A stretch of DNA of 64,000 nt, taken from the NCBI RefSeq assembly GCF_002835935.1, contig NZ_PJCF01000002.1, positions 1 to 64,000 on the forward strand. The letters are read 5' to 3'. This document shows positions 9,173-17,506 of the stretch, piece after piece. Source of the DNA: Paraglaciecola sp. MB-3u-78. GTDB taxonomy: Bacteria > Pseudomonadota > Gammaproteobacteria > Enterobacterales > Alteromonadaceae. The translations under genes and the position numbers were made by a program. Each line of letters begins with the position of its first letter. Within the stretch, counting starts at the first letter, position 1. The notes beneath the pieces were generated by a model, which saw only the letters and a program-made list of their open reading frames with translations, had not been told where the DNA came from and ran no database searches.

Positions 9173-9899
9173 TCACTTCACTAGCTTTATATCGCCGCTG
9201 CAGCCACATTACACCTATCATATCAATCAACCCAACACCTAAACGCCCTAACATATTGTATTTCGATTGCCCAAACTGGCGATCTCTATGACTCACTTCC
9301 ACTACCACAATAGTGCCGTTAAGACGTTTAATGAGGGCCGGTAGAAAACGATGAATATGATCGAAATAAGGTAGCTCTAAAAAGGTTTTGCGGGGAAATA
9401 TCTTTAGACCACAACCCGTGTCAGGAGTCTCATCTCCAAGCAAATAGCCACGTACGCGGTTGGCAATTTTTGACTGAAAACGCTTCCAAGGTGTGTCTTT
9501 GCGATGTTTGCGATAACCTGCCACACAAAAATCTGAACCTTTTGGAAGTTTTAATGCTTCTGTCAATAACAATGGAATATCGGCTGGATCATTTTGCCCA
9601 TCAGCATCCAAGGTAACAATTAAATCGCCTGTAGCTTTTGATACACCGGTTCTGATTGCCCCACTTTGTCCAACAGAAAAAGAGTGCTTATAAGGCCGTA
9701 ACGCTGTGAATTTCTCAACCCGCATATAAGTGGCTTCTGCGTAGGTATCGTCTTCGCTACCATCATCGATATAGAGGATCTCAAATGTTGCAACATCCTT
9801 CAGCGCAGCGATTATTTCATTTACTAAGGGTTTGACATTCTGCCGTTCATTTTTGGCAGGGATAACGACATACAGCATTAAGTAAAGACTCATCAGCAA
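9156..9899 (-). CDS. Family 2 glycosyltransferase (polyprenyl-phosphate sugar transferase type)
   Basis: A GT-A fold enzyme of 247 residues resembling dolichol-phosphate-mannose synthase and bacterial polyprenyl-phosphate transferases. It has YVVIPAKNE at the start of the Rossmann part, YIDDGSEDDT, the metal-binding TLDADGQNDP, and a C-terminal HRDRQFGQSKYNMLGR segment. It has no strong C-terminal membrane anchor. Expected role: loading a sugar onto undecaprenyl phosphate at the inner membrane, for use by the downstream ArnT-type enzyme, as FlmF2 supplies FlmK. The true start may be the internal Met of MLYVVIP. The gene is intact, but both downstream partners are disrupted, so the pathway is probably dead. 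A PmrA-type box lies just upstream. A decayed duplicate of its 5' end lies at 15510-15788. Confidence 0.87.
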   Translation of the reverse strand: MLMSLYLMLYVVIPAKNERQNVKPLVNEIIAALKDVATFEILYIDDGSEDDTYAEATYMRVEKFTALRPYKHSFSVGQSGAIRTGVSKATGDLIVTLDADGQNDPADIPLLLTEALKLPKGSDFCVAGYRKHRKDTPWKRFQSKIANRVRGYLLGDETPDTGCGLKIFPRKTFLELPYFDHIHRFLPALIKRLNGTIVVVEVSHRDRQFGQSKYNMLGRLGVGLIDMIGVMWLQRRYKASEVIDDLD

Positions 9900-10298
9900 A
9901 ATTAAATAAAAAATAGAATATTTTAATTATATTAAGGTTTACTTAAGGCACCCCAAAAAATATTATTTTAGTACTATTCAACCAAACAATGAGTTCATAA
10001 CCCATTCATCAATTGTAAATATCAAAAAAGTTAAAACACATGAAAATACAATTGCATGAAAAGTCATTACTTTCCTAATTGTTAAACAACCGCATCTAGA
10101 TTTTTAATATCGGTAAGTTGTAGCTCTTTTCTGCGTATCTTTAACCCACAATTAAACAGCAAAAGTATGATTTGATTGCAAACTGTATTAGCCAAAAATA
10201 AACAAGATTTCCATATTTATATTTCATAAAAACAGAAGACCTAGAAAAACCTGGCATCATAAAGCAATAGAACACATTAAAGAGCAGCAGTGTTAAGC
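9616..10298. repeat. 0.69-kb direct repeat, left copy
   Basis: This stretch holds the first two fifths of the GT2 gene, its promoter and about 400 bp of upstream AT-rich DNA. It recurs in the same orientation at 15510-16198 with scattered substitutions and small indels. The copies end abruptly on both sides. From 9948 to 10298 I see no gene. Confidence 0.88.
9915..9947 (-). promoter_or_regulatory. PmrA/BasR-type box and -10 of the GT2 operon
   Basis: On the minus strand: CTTAAG (9947-9942), TAAAC, CTTAAT (9936-9931), ten bases, then TATTCT (9920-9915). The spacing equals that at eptA and at the LtaS-like gene. In the duplicated copy near 15825-15842 both half-sites are mutated to CTTTAAG/CTTTAAT-like forms. 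Confidence 0.75.
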
Positions 10299-10446
10299 CA
10301 GCAATCCTCGGTATTCCTCATATATCCAGCGCAATTAACTATCTTTCTCTTCTGAAACATCAGTGGTGTGAATTCTAATTGTTCAGTATTCTTTTTGGGC
10401 AGGTCTAGGCTTACACAGTGAAGTGCATTTAGGTACTCCGCGTTAT
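10299..10446. other. Non-coding junction next to transposase remnant
   Basis: No gene is seen. This short stretch lies between the end of the direct repeat and the stop codon of the transposase remnant and may contain that element's end. Confidence 0.4.
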
Positions 10447-10742
10447 TTACTCTCGTTTTACAGCGGTTGCGTCGTAATCATCCTCGTTAAGCAGAAGATC
10501 CATTAACTGTTCCCAGTCTTCGACTAGCAGTATGCGGATAGTCGAACGCAGGTTTTCCCACAGATGTCGTTTGGAGCCATAGGCTTTCCTACGCCTTATA
10601 ACATCTTTCAGTTCGAAGACCTGGTGAAAGATAAAGGCTAGCAGGGTTAACAGATACATGTTGAAACTCAGGTTTTGTTCACCATGACTGACGTTGTGGT
10701 CTATTTCATAGCCCTGATTTTTCAGGCTGTTAAAGCACTCAT
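10447..10742 (-). pseudogene. Transposase remnant, 3' exon beside group II intron
   Basis: Continuation of a DDE transposase split by the group II intron. The exon reads ECFNSLKNQGYEIDHNVSHG then LSFNMYLLTLLAFIFHQVFELKD, the C-terminal signature of an IS transposase family, and ends VKRE before a stop at 10447. Exact splicing of the intron would restore KIENECFNSLKNQGYE with the exon at 12635-12866. An internal ATG at 10659 opens a 70-codon frame that is only part of this exon. Confidence 0.7.
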
Positions 10743-10782
10743 GGTGAGGAGGCCGCAGGAGCTTCCCCCGCAGCCTCTCGCA

Positions 10783-10816
10783 GAACGGTACGTGAACCTC
10801 TCAATTCATACCGCTC
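10783..10816 (-). ncRNA. Group II intron domain V
   Basis: On the minus strand, GAGCGGTATG pairs fully with CGTACCGTTC across a GAATTGAGAGGTTCA-type internal segment. This is the 34-nt catalytic hairpin with the AGC triad expected of group II introns. Confidence 0.8.
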
Positions 10817-10819
10817 CCA

Positions 10820-12145
10820 TTAGGCAAACCCTCCTATCATCCCTGCTCGCCAATGGGCGAACAAATGAGGGCTTTGCTTTGCAATTCCTTCCAGAAATTG
10901 GATCGCTTTAACCTTGTGTCTACGAAGTGGTTTATATTTGCGTCTTGCCCACCTCACTAGGGCTTTGTTTACGTGGCGGCACATAGCATACAAGGCTGAA
11001 CGACTATAACGCCCATAGTAACCTATCCACCCATTAATAAGAGGATTAAGCCACCAAGCCAGTTGTTCAATACTTCGGTTTGTTGCCATGCGTACACGTA
11101 GTTTTCTGATCTTCAACCGCATCGATTTTAAGGCATGGTTGCTGACCGCTGGCGTAAAATTACTAAATAAGCCATTTTGCTTGCGACTCCAACAACTTCT
11201 ACGCCTGAAGGTATAACCCAAAAAGTCAAAAGCCGTATTTTCATACTGCCCTTTACGACTATCATCTTTACAATAAACGATTTTGGTCTTTACCGGATGA
11301 AGCTCAAGGCCACATTCAGTAAAACGCTGCCTTAATACATCAAGCATATGCTGAGCCTGCCCCTCACTGCGACAGTGCACTAAACCATCATCAGCATAGC
11401 GGCACCACAGCGTCTTCGGATAGTGCTTTTGTAGCCACATATCGAAAACATAATGAAGAAACAGATTTGATAAAATTGGACTGACCACACCGCCTTGCGG
11501 TGTGCCCCGCTCCCGTTTTATCAATTCACCATTTTGCATCTGCATCGGGGCGGTTAACCATCGTTCAATATACAATCTCACCCAAGGAGAGTCTGTATGC
11601 TTGCGTACCGCTTTCAATAGCAAGTCATGGGGAATGTTATCAAACAACCCCTTGATATCGAATTCTAATACCCAGTCATAGCGCCAACAGCGTTCGCGCG
11701 TTACCCCCACCGCATCTAATGCAGACTTATTAGGCCGATAGCCATAAGAGTCCGCTAGAAAGTGAGGCTCAACTTGAGGTTCAAATTCGAGTTTCACCAC
11801 CATTTGTGCAATACGGTCGCTGACCGTTGGTACACCCAAAATACGCTCTCCACCGTCTTTCTTTGGTATTGCTACCGCTTTAACCGGTGGTGGTATATAG
11901 CTACCTGAGGATAGCCGGTTCCACAATTTGTAAAGATTATCTTTTAGATTTCCCTCAAAATCCTGAATTGATTGTTGATCAACCCCAGCAGCCCCTGCAT
12001 TGGCTTTTACCAACTCAAAGGCTCGCATCACCTGCCATTTTGGGATGATATATGGTTTTGTCTTTGCCAACACTTCCTCCTGTTTTATCAACAGTTGAGC
12101 AGTAACTAAAGACTGCCTAACGTTACCCCTTCGCTCCACACTCAT
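10820..12145 (-). CDS. ltrA: Group II intron-encoded reverse transcriptase/maturase
   Basis: Multifunctional protein that helps the intron RNA fold and splice and copies it into DNA. It has 441 residues. The RT fingers/palm carry motifs AGAAGVDQQSI, DSYGYRPNKSALDAV, VLEFDIKGLFDNIPH (first Asp), RGTPQGGVVSPILSNLFLHY and CRYADDGLVHC (YADD active site). The maturase/X domain has FDFLGYTFRRR and the C-terminal INGWIGYYGRY, RWARRKYK segment. No HNH endonuclease motif follows, so it is an endonuclease-less type. The frame is intact, suggesting an active or recently active intron. Confidence 0.93.
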   Translation of the reverse strand: MSVERRGNVRQSLVTAQLLIKQEEVLAKTKPYIIPKWQVMRAFELVKANAGAAGVDQQSIQDFEGNLKDNLYKLWNRLSSGSYIPPPVKAVAIPKKDGGERILGVPTVSDRIAQMVVKLEFEPQVEPHFLADSYGYRPNKSALDAVGVTRERCWRYDWVLEFDIKGLFDNIPHDLLLKAVRKHTDSPWVRLYIERWLTAPMQMQNGELIKRERGTPQGGVVSPILSNLFLHYVFDMWLQKHYPKTLWCRYADDGLVHCRSEGQAQHMLDVLRQRFTECGLELHPVKTKIVYCKDDSRKGQYENTAFDFLGYTFRRRSCWSRKQNGLFSNFTPAVSNHALKSMRLKIRKLRVRMATNRSIEQLAWWLNPLINGWIGYYGRYSRSALYAMCRHVNKALVRWARRKYKPLRRHKVKAIQFLEGIAKQSPHLFAHWRAGMIGGFA

Positions 12146-12634
12146 TACAATTGCTTCAACACTACTACGAGCAACTCCGCCCCAGTGCTACGTATTGGTA
12201 CTCTCATACTCATCAATTCAGTGACTTGTATTTCTCCCTTAACACCGTAACGACTGGTTCCCACAGTTCCCATTGAAAGCCTAATATAGAGTCACGCCCA
12301 CTATACGCCGGACACCGCTTGCACAGCATTCGGAATGTACCTGCAAACTTATCCCAGAAGATAGAAACGCCCCTGGTTTTGATGTCAAGTCTTTGGTTAA
12401 CGACGCGTCAGCATAGGTTCGCCTTAACTCGTCTCTCTATATCTCACCTGCCGGACTATTGTCCGCACTTTGACTTCAACGCTTATGACCATTACTCTTA
12501 ATAACAGCCACTTGAAGTGGTTTGGAGCCAGCTTCCGACAGCAGACTCCGGTGGGCCTACCACCATCTTTCAATGAGCTTATCCATAAGCAACAGCACAT
12601 CCCTATGCAACTAACTTATGTGCCTGTGGCACAC

Positions 12635-12866
12635 TCTCGATTTTCCATCTGCATCTGCCAGCTCTGGCTAATTGAATGGCATTCTCTTGAGTCACTGAGA
12701 TATCGTTCACCCAACTGTTTCGGGATAAGCCATACCGTCCAGTACCCCTATTATCGGCCCTATCTTCGTTGAACTTGCTCACAATAGCGTGCGATTCCCT
12801 CACAAGCTCGCCTCGATAAACGCGATAATAGCAGCACTGGATGCTTTCAATGTCTTTGCAAACCAA
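12635..12866 (-). pseudogene. Transposase remnant, 5' exon beside group II intron
   Basis: The C-proximal catalytic part of a transposase: SRNSWVNDISVTQENAIQL then ARAGRCRWKIE, which in intact relatives leads into NE-F-N-LKNQGY (the E of the DDE triad). The gene has lost its N-terminal part; the frame upstream of 12866 has no recognisable DDE start. Hence the host IS was already decayed, or was broken by rearrangement. Confidence 0.7.
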
Positions 12867-13283
12867 TTGGCAGCATCTAACATATTGTTTTTATTGCAAT
12901 GACTTCTAGGGACGCGGCACGTCTTAACCCGTATATGGTTTTAGGTGATCGTGGTGACTAATACCAATCACCACAACGCTGCAGATTCACAGGAGACGGG
13001 TATATATTGAGGCGGGTAGGGTTTGTTTTGTTCAGGCAAAGGCCATTCGTGGCAGGTGTACCGTCTAAAAGAATAACTGCCAGGGAACGTTGAACAATAG
13101 TGGTCAGCGAACTTGTTCAATACCTTGAGAAAGAGAAGTTTTTTATTTGCGCATCTCCAGACAATAACGTAGTTTACACTCAGATGGCGAATCTTAAGTT
13201 CTTGCTAAGATTGGCTGAAGAATTTTCTTGCTAAGTCTATTAAATATGGACTTGCGGTAGTCTTGCGTAAATCTTCAGATTCT
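12867..13283. other. Gene-free DNA left of the LtaS-like gene
   Basis: No intact gene is seen. The left part may be scrambled IS sequence. From 13193 the DNA carries further CTTAAG/GCTAAG half-sites (13193-13198 and 13204-13209, also 11-bp phased), suggesting a second upstream regulator site for the LtaS-like gene. Confidence 0.45.
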
Positions 13284-13316
13284 CTTAAGCGATTCTTAAG
13301 CTAATACTCCTAAGAT
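13284..13316 (+). promoter_or_regulatory. PmrA/BasR-type box and -10 of the LtaS-like gene
   Basis: CTTAAG (13284-13289), CGATT, CTTAAG (13295-13300), ten bases, TAAGAT (13311-13316), then the ATG at 13347. This is the best match of the three boxes in the window, with two identical half-sites. Confidence 0.75.
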
Positions 13317-13346
13317 GTATGCTATTCAATAATACATGGGCTGTGT

Positions 13347-15419
13347 ATGCGAGCTGTTGGCAGTTGTTACCACCTTATTCGACCTTTTTTGACTTTTTTC
13401 ACCATCGCATTAACGATACTCTTTATGTTTCGTTTAGGATTTTTGCTTTGGCAAATAGAGCGCATTGAGAACATCTCAACCGTTGTGCAGGTGATGGTCA
13501 ATGGACTTAGAATAGACATCAGTACCCTGTGTTATTTACTTATTATTCCCGCCTTGCTGCATCCTGTTATGTTTCTCCTTAAACAATCAAAATCTTGGTT
13601 TTCTGTTCTGAGGTATTGGTTTTTGCTGTGTATTGTTTGCTTGGTGTTTTTTGAAGTGGCTACTCCGACGTTTATCAGTGAATACGATCTGAGACCAAAC
13701 AGGCTGTTTATAGAGTACTTAATCTATCCCAAAGAAGTGTTTAGTATGTTGCTTAACGGGCATCTTGTTGCGGTATTATTCGCTTTAGTTGCATTGTTGC
13801 TCTGTTCATTTGTTTGCTGGAAAATCATCTATTTACAGGTATTGCCCAGGGCAAGCAGTGCCAAAGAGTCTAAACACAGCTTGCAAGCCCAAGGTGTTTC
13901 TCCTGCTGTGGCTGCGATTTCTTTTTTATTGGTTTTTATTGCTATGTTTGCTGGGGCGAGGGGGACGATGGGCCACCGGCCTATAAACCCCTCATTCGTT
14001 TATTTTTCAACTGACCCCCTAATCAACTCATTGACACTTAATTCAATGTACAGCGTTGCATTCGCCGCAAAACAACTTGGCAACGAGATCCATGCTGCCA
14101 AGGTTTATGGGCACCTAAGCAATCAACGAGTCATTGACCTGGTCCGCCAGGAAACAGGTCAAAATGTGACTGCATTCCAATCAGACTTGCTTCCCACGCT
14201 GAGTAAACAAATTCCTAGTCACAAAGGTAAACCCAAGAACTTGGTCATTATTCTTGAGGAAAGCCTTGGGGCACAATTTGTTGGGCATCTCGGGGGCAAG
14301 GGGATCACGCCTGAACTGGATAAACTTATGCAAACGGGATGGAATTTTGAGCGGCTTTACGCCACAGGCACCCGCTCAGTTAGGGGCATTGAAGCGGTTA
14401 TTAGCGGCTTCACACCCACGCCAGCCAGATCGGTCGTGAAGCTGGATAAATCACAACGCAATTTTTTTACCCTTGCCAGTTTGCTATCACGTCACGACTA
14501 TGAAACCCAGTTTATTTACGGTGGCGAAAGTCATTTTGACAATATGAAGAGTTTTTTCCTGGGTAATGGCTTTGAGGATATTGTTGATTTTGATGATATA
14601 AGTGAACCCCAATTTGTTGGGTCCTGGGGGGCCAGTGACGAAGGGCTATTCAATCAGGCGCATAAGGAGTTAACGGCGCTGCACAAATCGGACAAGCCGT
14701 TCTTTAGCCTGGTATTCACCTCAAGTAACCATGATCCCTTCGAAATTCCACAAGGTAAAATTTCAACAGTGGCAGGAGAAGACGATAGAGACCGTGCAAT
14801 CCGTTATGCCGACTATGCACTGGGTAACTTTATCGAAATAGCCAAACAATCAGATTATTGGCAAGATACGCTATTTTTGATCGTTGCTGACCATGATGCC
14901 AGAGTGTTTGGTGCTGAGCTGGTACCGGTAAAATCATTTCATATTCCCGGTCTTATTCTTGGCAAAGATATCACGCCACGACAAGATACCCGTTTGGTGA
15001 GTCAGATTGATTTGGCACCGACCTTGTTATCGTTAATGGGCATTGCAGATTACCATCCCATGCTGGGCCATGATTTGATTAAGGAAGACGCTCCGGAGCG
15101 GGCCATGATGCAATTTTCCAAGAATTTCGCTTACATGACCAATGACAAAGTTGCGATACTGCAGCCAGACAAAGCCCCTTCCTATTTTGCTTATGATCCC
15201 GCAGCCAAACAGTTAGTGCGCAGTCCGGAAGACGCGAAGCTAGGTGAAGTCGCACTGGCACATGCATTATTTGGTAGCTTGGCGTATGACAAGCAGTGGT
15301 ATGATTTGAAACCGGAGCCGGAGAGTTCAGGCAAGGCAGAAGTAATGGCCAGTAAAACCGATACTAGTGTTGATGGGGCTAACTCGGACTCTATAAGCGG
15401 AATACTGCCATCAATCTAA
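13347..15419 (+). CDS. LtaS/OpgB-type phosphoglycerol (or phosphoethanolamine) transferase
   Basis: A polytopic inner-membrane enzyme of the LTA synthase branch of the sulfatase superfamily, 690 residues. About five membrane helices (12-32, 58-78, 88-108, 137-160, 187-205) precede a periplasmic domain. Metal-site and core motifs are LVIILEESLG (about 300), YATGTRSVRGIEAV (about 338-351) and LIVADHDAR. The usual Thr nucleophile position of LtaS seems to be Ser here (GTRS); that alignment is by eye. Gram-negative relatives decorate periplasmic glucans or envelope lipids with phosphoglycerol; the acceptor here is unknown. A PmrA-type promoter puts it in the same likely regulon as eptA. The C-terminal 30 residues are hydrophilic and low-complexity. 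No terminator-like hairpin was found just downstream. Confidence 0.87.
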   Translation: MRAVGSCYHLIRPFLTFFTIALTILFMFRLGFLLWQIERIENISTVVQVMVNGLRIDISTLCYLLIIPALLHPVMFLLKQSKSWFSVLRYWFLLCIVCLVFFEVATPTFISEYDLRPNRLFIEYLIYPKEVFSMLLNGHLVAVLFALVALLLCSFVCWKIIYLQVLPRASSAKESKHSLQAQGVSPAVAAISFLLVFIAMFAGARGTMGHRPINPSFVYFSTDPLINSLTLNSMYSVAFAAKQLGNEIHAAKVYGHLSNQRVIDLVRQETGQNVTAFQSDLLPTLSKQIPSHKGKPKNLVIILEESLGAQFVGHLGGKGITPELDKLMQTGWNFERLYATGTRSVRGIEAVISGFTPTPARSVVKLDKSQRNFFTLASLLSRHDYETQFIYGGESHFDNMKSFFLGNGFEDIVDFDDISEPQFVGSWGASDEGLFNQAHKELTALHKSDKPFFSLVFTSSNHDPFEIPQGKISTVAGEDDRDRAIRYADYALGNFIEIAKQSDYWQDTLFLIVADHDARVFGAELVPVKSFHIPGLILGKDITPRQDTRLVSQIDLAPTLLSLMGIADYHPMLGHDLIKEDAPERAMMQFSKNFAYMTNDKVAILQPDKAPSYFAYDPAAKQLVRSPEDAKLGEVALAHALFGSLAYDKQWYDLKPEPESSGKAEVMASKTDTSVDGANSDSISGILPSI

Positions 15420-15509
15420 ATTACAGCACCCATCATAAATGTTTAAGGGTGCTTTGACTGGTATTAGAAAGCTGAGTAAAGGGCTTCTCCCCAGAATAAG
15501 CACAAGTTG

Positions 15510-15788
15510 ACAATTAAATCATCTGTAGCTTTTGATACACCGGTTCGGATTGCCCCACTTTGTCCAACAGAAAAAGAGTGCTTATAAGGCTGTAACTCTG
15601 TGAACTTCTCAACTCGCATATCTGCGGCTTCTGCGTAGGTATAGTCTTCGCTACCATCATCAATAGAGAGGATCTCAAATGTTGCAACATCTTTCAGCGC
15701 AACTGATTATTTCATTTACTAAGGGTTTGACATTCTGGCGTTCATTTTTGGCAGGGATAACGACATACAGCATTAAGTAAAGACTCAT
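15510..15788 (-). pseudogene. Truncated duplicate of the GT2 glycosyltransferase 5' end
   Basis: This copy matches the first about 95 codons of the gene at 9156-9899, from the ATG to just before the metal-binding DADGQ motif, and then stops abruptly. Several small indels destroy the frame, so it is non-functional. It is the right-hand copy of the 0.69-kb direct repeat. Confidence 0.85.
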
Positions 15789-16198
15789 CAGCAAAATTAA
15801 ATAAAAAATAGAATATTTTAATTATATTAAAGTTTACTTAAAGCACCCCACTATTAATTTCATCTTAATATTATTCAACCAAACAATGAGTTCATAACCC
15901 ATTCATCAATTGTAAATATCAAAAAAGTTAAAACACATGAAAATACAATTGCATGAAAAGTCATTACTTTCCTAATTGTTAAACAACCGCATCTAGATTT
16001 TTAATATCGGTAAGTTGTAGCTCTTTTCTGCGTATCTTTAACCCACAATTAAACAGCAAAAGTATGATTTGATTGCAAACTGTATTAGCCAAAAATAAAC
16101 AAGTTTTCCATATTTATATCTCATAAAGACAGAAGACCTAGAAAAACCGGGCATCATAAAGCATCAGTAGAACACATTAAAGAGCAGCAGCGTTAAGC
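15510..16198. repeat. 0.69-kb direct repeat, right copy
   Basis: Second copy of 9616-10298, more decayed within the coding part and nearly identical in the AT-rich upstream part. It brackets the intron/transposase/LtaS segment together with the left copy. Confidence 0.88.
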
Positions 16199-16584
16199 GC
16201 TTTGACTATCCACCATGTTTATGTCATTCAGCATTCAAGAAAAGGAATGAGTGTTAAGGGTTAAAGCCTACTTTCCCCAGCCATTCAATCTGGGTTGTCT
16301 GCCTATGATAGGGCGATAAGGGAAGGGTTATAACAACCTAAGCAGACCGGATATAGTTGATTAGTTCCAACATTTACAATGAAAGCTGTTTTACTATTAT
16401 TAGTATCTTCACTGGGTTGCGTTTTTGAAGTGACTGAGTTTATGCAGGTTTTAATGGGTACTGTCAAAACCTAAAATTTGACATCTATAGCGGCAGAATC
16501 GAATCATGTATGACCTAAGCAGCATTTGATAATAATGCTCGGTTCACAACTAAGAGCCATCTCTAAATTTATAAGGTTGATAAA
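16199..16584. other. Gene-free stretch with a possible tiny lipoprotein frame
   Basis: No established gene is seen. A 31-codon frame at 16379-16474 encodes MKAVLLLLVSSLGC followed by 17 residues, which resembles a lipoprotein signal with a lipobox Cys. It lacks a clear ribosome binding site and a mature domain, so I do not call it a gene. Confidence 0.3.
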
Positions 16585-16965
16585 TTGATATCAAAAAAAG
16601 TACGTGAATTATTTGCCTCTCTTATGGAGGCCACCAACAATAACGCCACATCTATGGTGAAATTTGACCCTGAAACCGAGATTTATAGCGGTACGTTCAA
16701 CGTGACGCTACTGAATAAATTCATTCATGAAGGAGTGTTTGAAATAGTTGATAGTCACGGAGATACTACAAATTTATTGATAAATAACAGAGATGATTTC
16801 TTAAGCGGTTTTGCATCCGGTGTCAATGAAGCAAAATTAGGAAGGGATCAGTATTACGCCGATTATAATGCCAATCCTTTTGCTTTTTCGGTAGGTTATG
16901 AGCATTTTTTGTATATGAATAAAAAACCCAAAAAGCTTGAAGATTATGATTGTCACGGGTTTTAG
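16585..16965 (+). CDS. Hypothetical protein, 126 residues
   Basis: I do not recognise a family. The protein is soluble and mildly acidic, with no signal peptide, membrane segment or Cys cluster. It has a mixed alpha/beta look: VRELFASLMEATNN, then YSGTFNVTLLNKFIHEG and VDSHGDTTNLLINNRDDF. The start is TTG with an AAGG ribosome binding site about 10 bases upstream. It stands alone between repeat DNA and a broken globin gene, which suggests an accessory gene. Confidence 0.55.
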   Translation: MISKKVRELFASLMEATNNNATSMVKFDPETEIYSGTFNVTLLNKFIHEGVFEIVDSHGDTTNLLINNRDDFLSGFASGVNEAKLGRDQYYADYNANPFAFSVGYEHFLYMNKKPKKLEDYDCHGF

Positions 16966-17152
16966 ATATAGAGACTGGAAGTGTCTGCAGCCTTGGTAGA
17001 AAGGTATAGGCCCACTATGTTCATCTGGAAGCGCATCTCGTAAAACATTATCAGGAAGAGTTGCACCATTCACCAGTAAATAGTAATTGTTCAGCAACCT
17101 GAATGCTTCAAGGGTTGCTTATTAATGACCCGATACGGCAGGAAGTTGGACT

Positions 17153-17407
17153 TCATTTAGACTTTTTGCTGCTAATGGCCCAAGGTCCAACTTGTATCTC
17201 TTTAGCAATGTAATGATGATGCCCATCAAATGCCTTCGTCAGGAGACTTTTCTGATTAACAAATTGGGCTTCATTAACGCTATCATCGGTATCATCGAAA
17301 AATGAAGAGATGCTCTTATCACTCAATATTATTCGATAAAAGATATCAACAGCAGCGTCAACAGCAGCCTGTCCCCCAATATCTTCAAATAAATTGATGT
17401 TCATCAT
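17153..17407 (-). pseudogene. Group I truncated hemoglobin, lacks C-terminal half
   Basis: The first about 70 residues match trHbN/GlbN proteins: LFEDIGGQAAVDAAVDIFY with the B10 Tyr, then FFDDTDDSVN, QKSLLTKAFDGHHHY (E helix). Family members have about 115-125 residues and bind heme through the F8 His, in a segment that should follow YIAKE. Here the sequence changes to IQVGPWAISSKKSK and stops, so the proximal His and the G/H helices are missing. It cannot bind heme in the normal way. An inverted repeat, AAGTTGGAC/GTCCAACTT (about 17142-17193), lies at the breakpoint and suggests insertion or deletion of a small element. Confidence 0.75.
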
Positions 17408-17506
17408 TTATTACCTTTTTAATATATGTAAACAAATTTAGGGTAACTGTCTTTTGGAAAATGAAATATAGGTAGTATTACTAGTTTTTGATTACCCCCA
17501 CAAAGT

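Larger units (their letters stand above)
10743..12634 (-). mobile_element. Group II intron inserted in a transposase gene
   Basis: A ribozyme/retroelement of about 1.89 kb. The 5' end on the minus strand is GTGTGCC at 12634-12628, matching the GUGYG consensus. A reverse transcriptase gene occupies domain IV. Domain V is recognisable at 10783-10816, and a domain VI-like GC-rich hairpin lies at 10748-10780. The boundaries follow from exon continuity (KIE/NECF); the 3' edge could be off by one base because the run before the exon reads CACC. It self-splices with its maturase and retrohomes into DNA. It looks structurally complete. Confidence 0.8.

Noticed and set aside
12319-12772. Plus-strand frames of 60 and 100 codons over the intron 5' half
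   Set aside because: They lie antisense to structured intron RNA and the transposase exon and have no family resemblance.
16837-17097. 86-codon minus-strand frame (LPDNVLRDALPDEHSGPI)
   Set aside because: The first 45 residues look somewhat protein-like and could be a gene remnant, but the rest is antisense to the hypothetical gene and no family is recognised.
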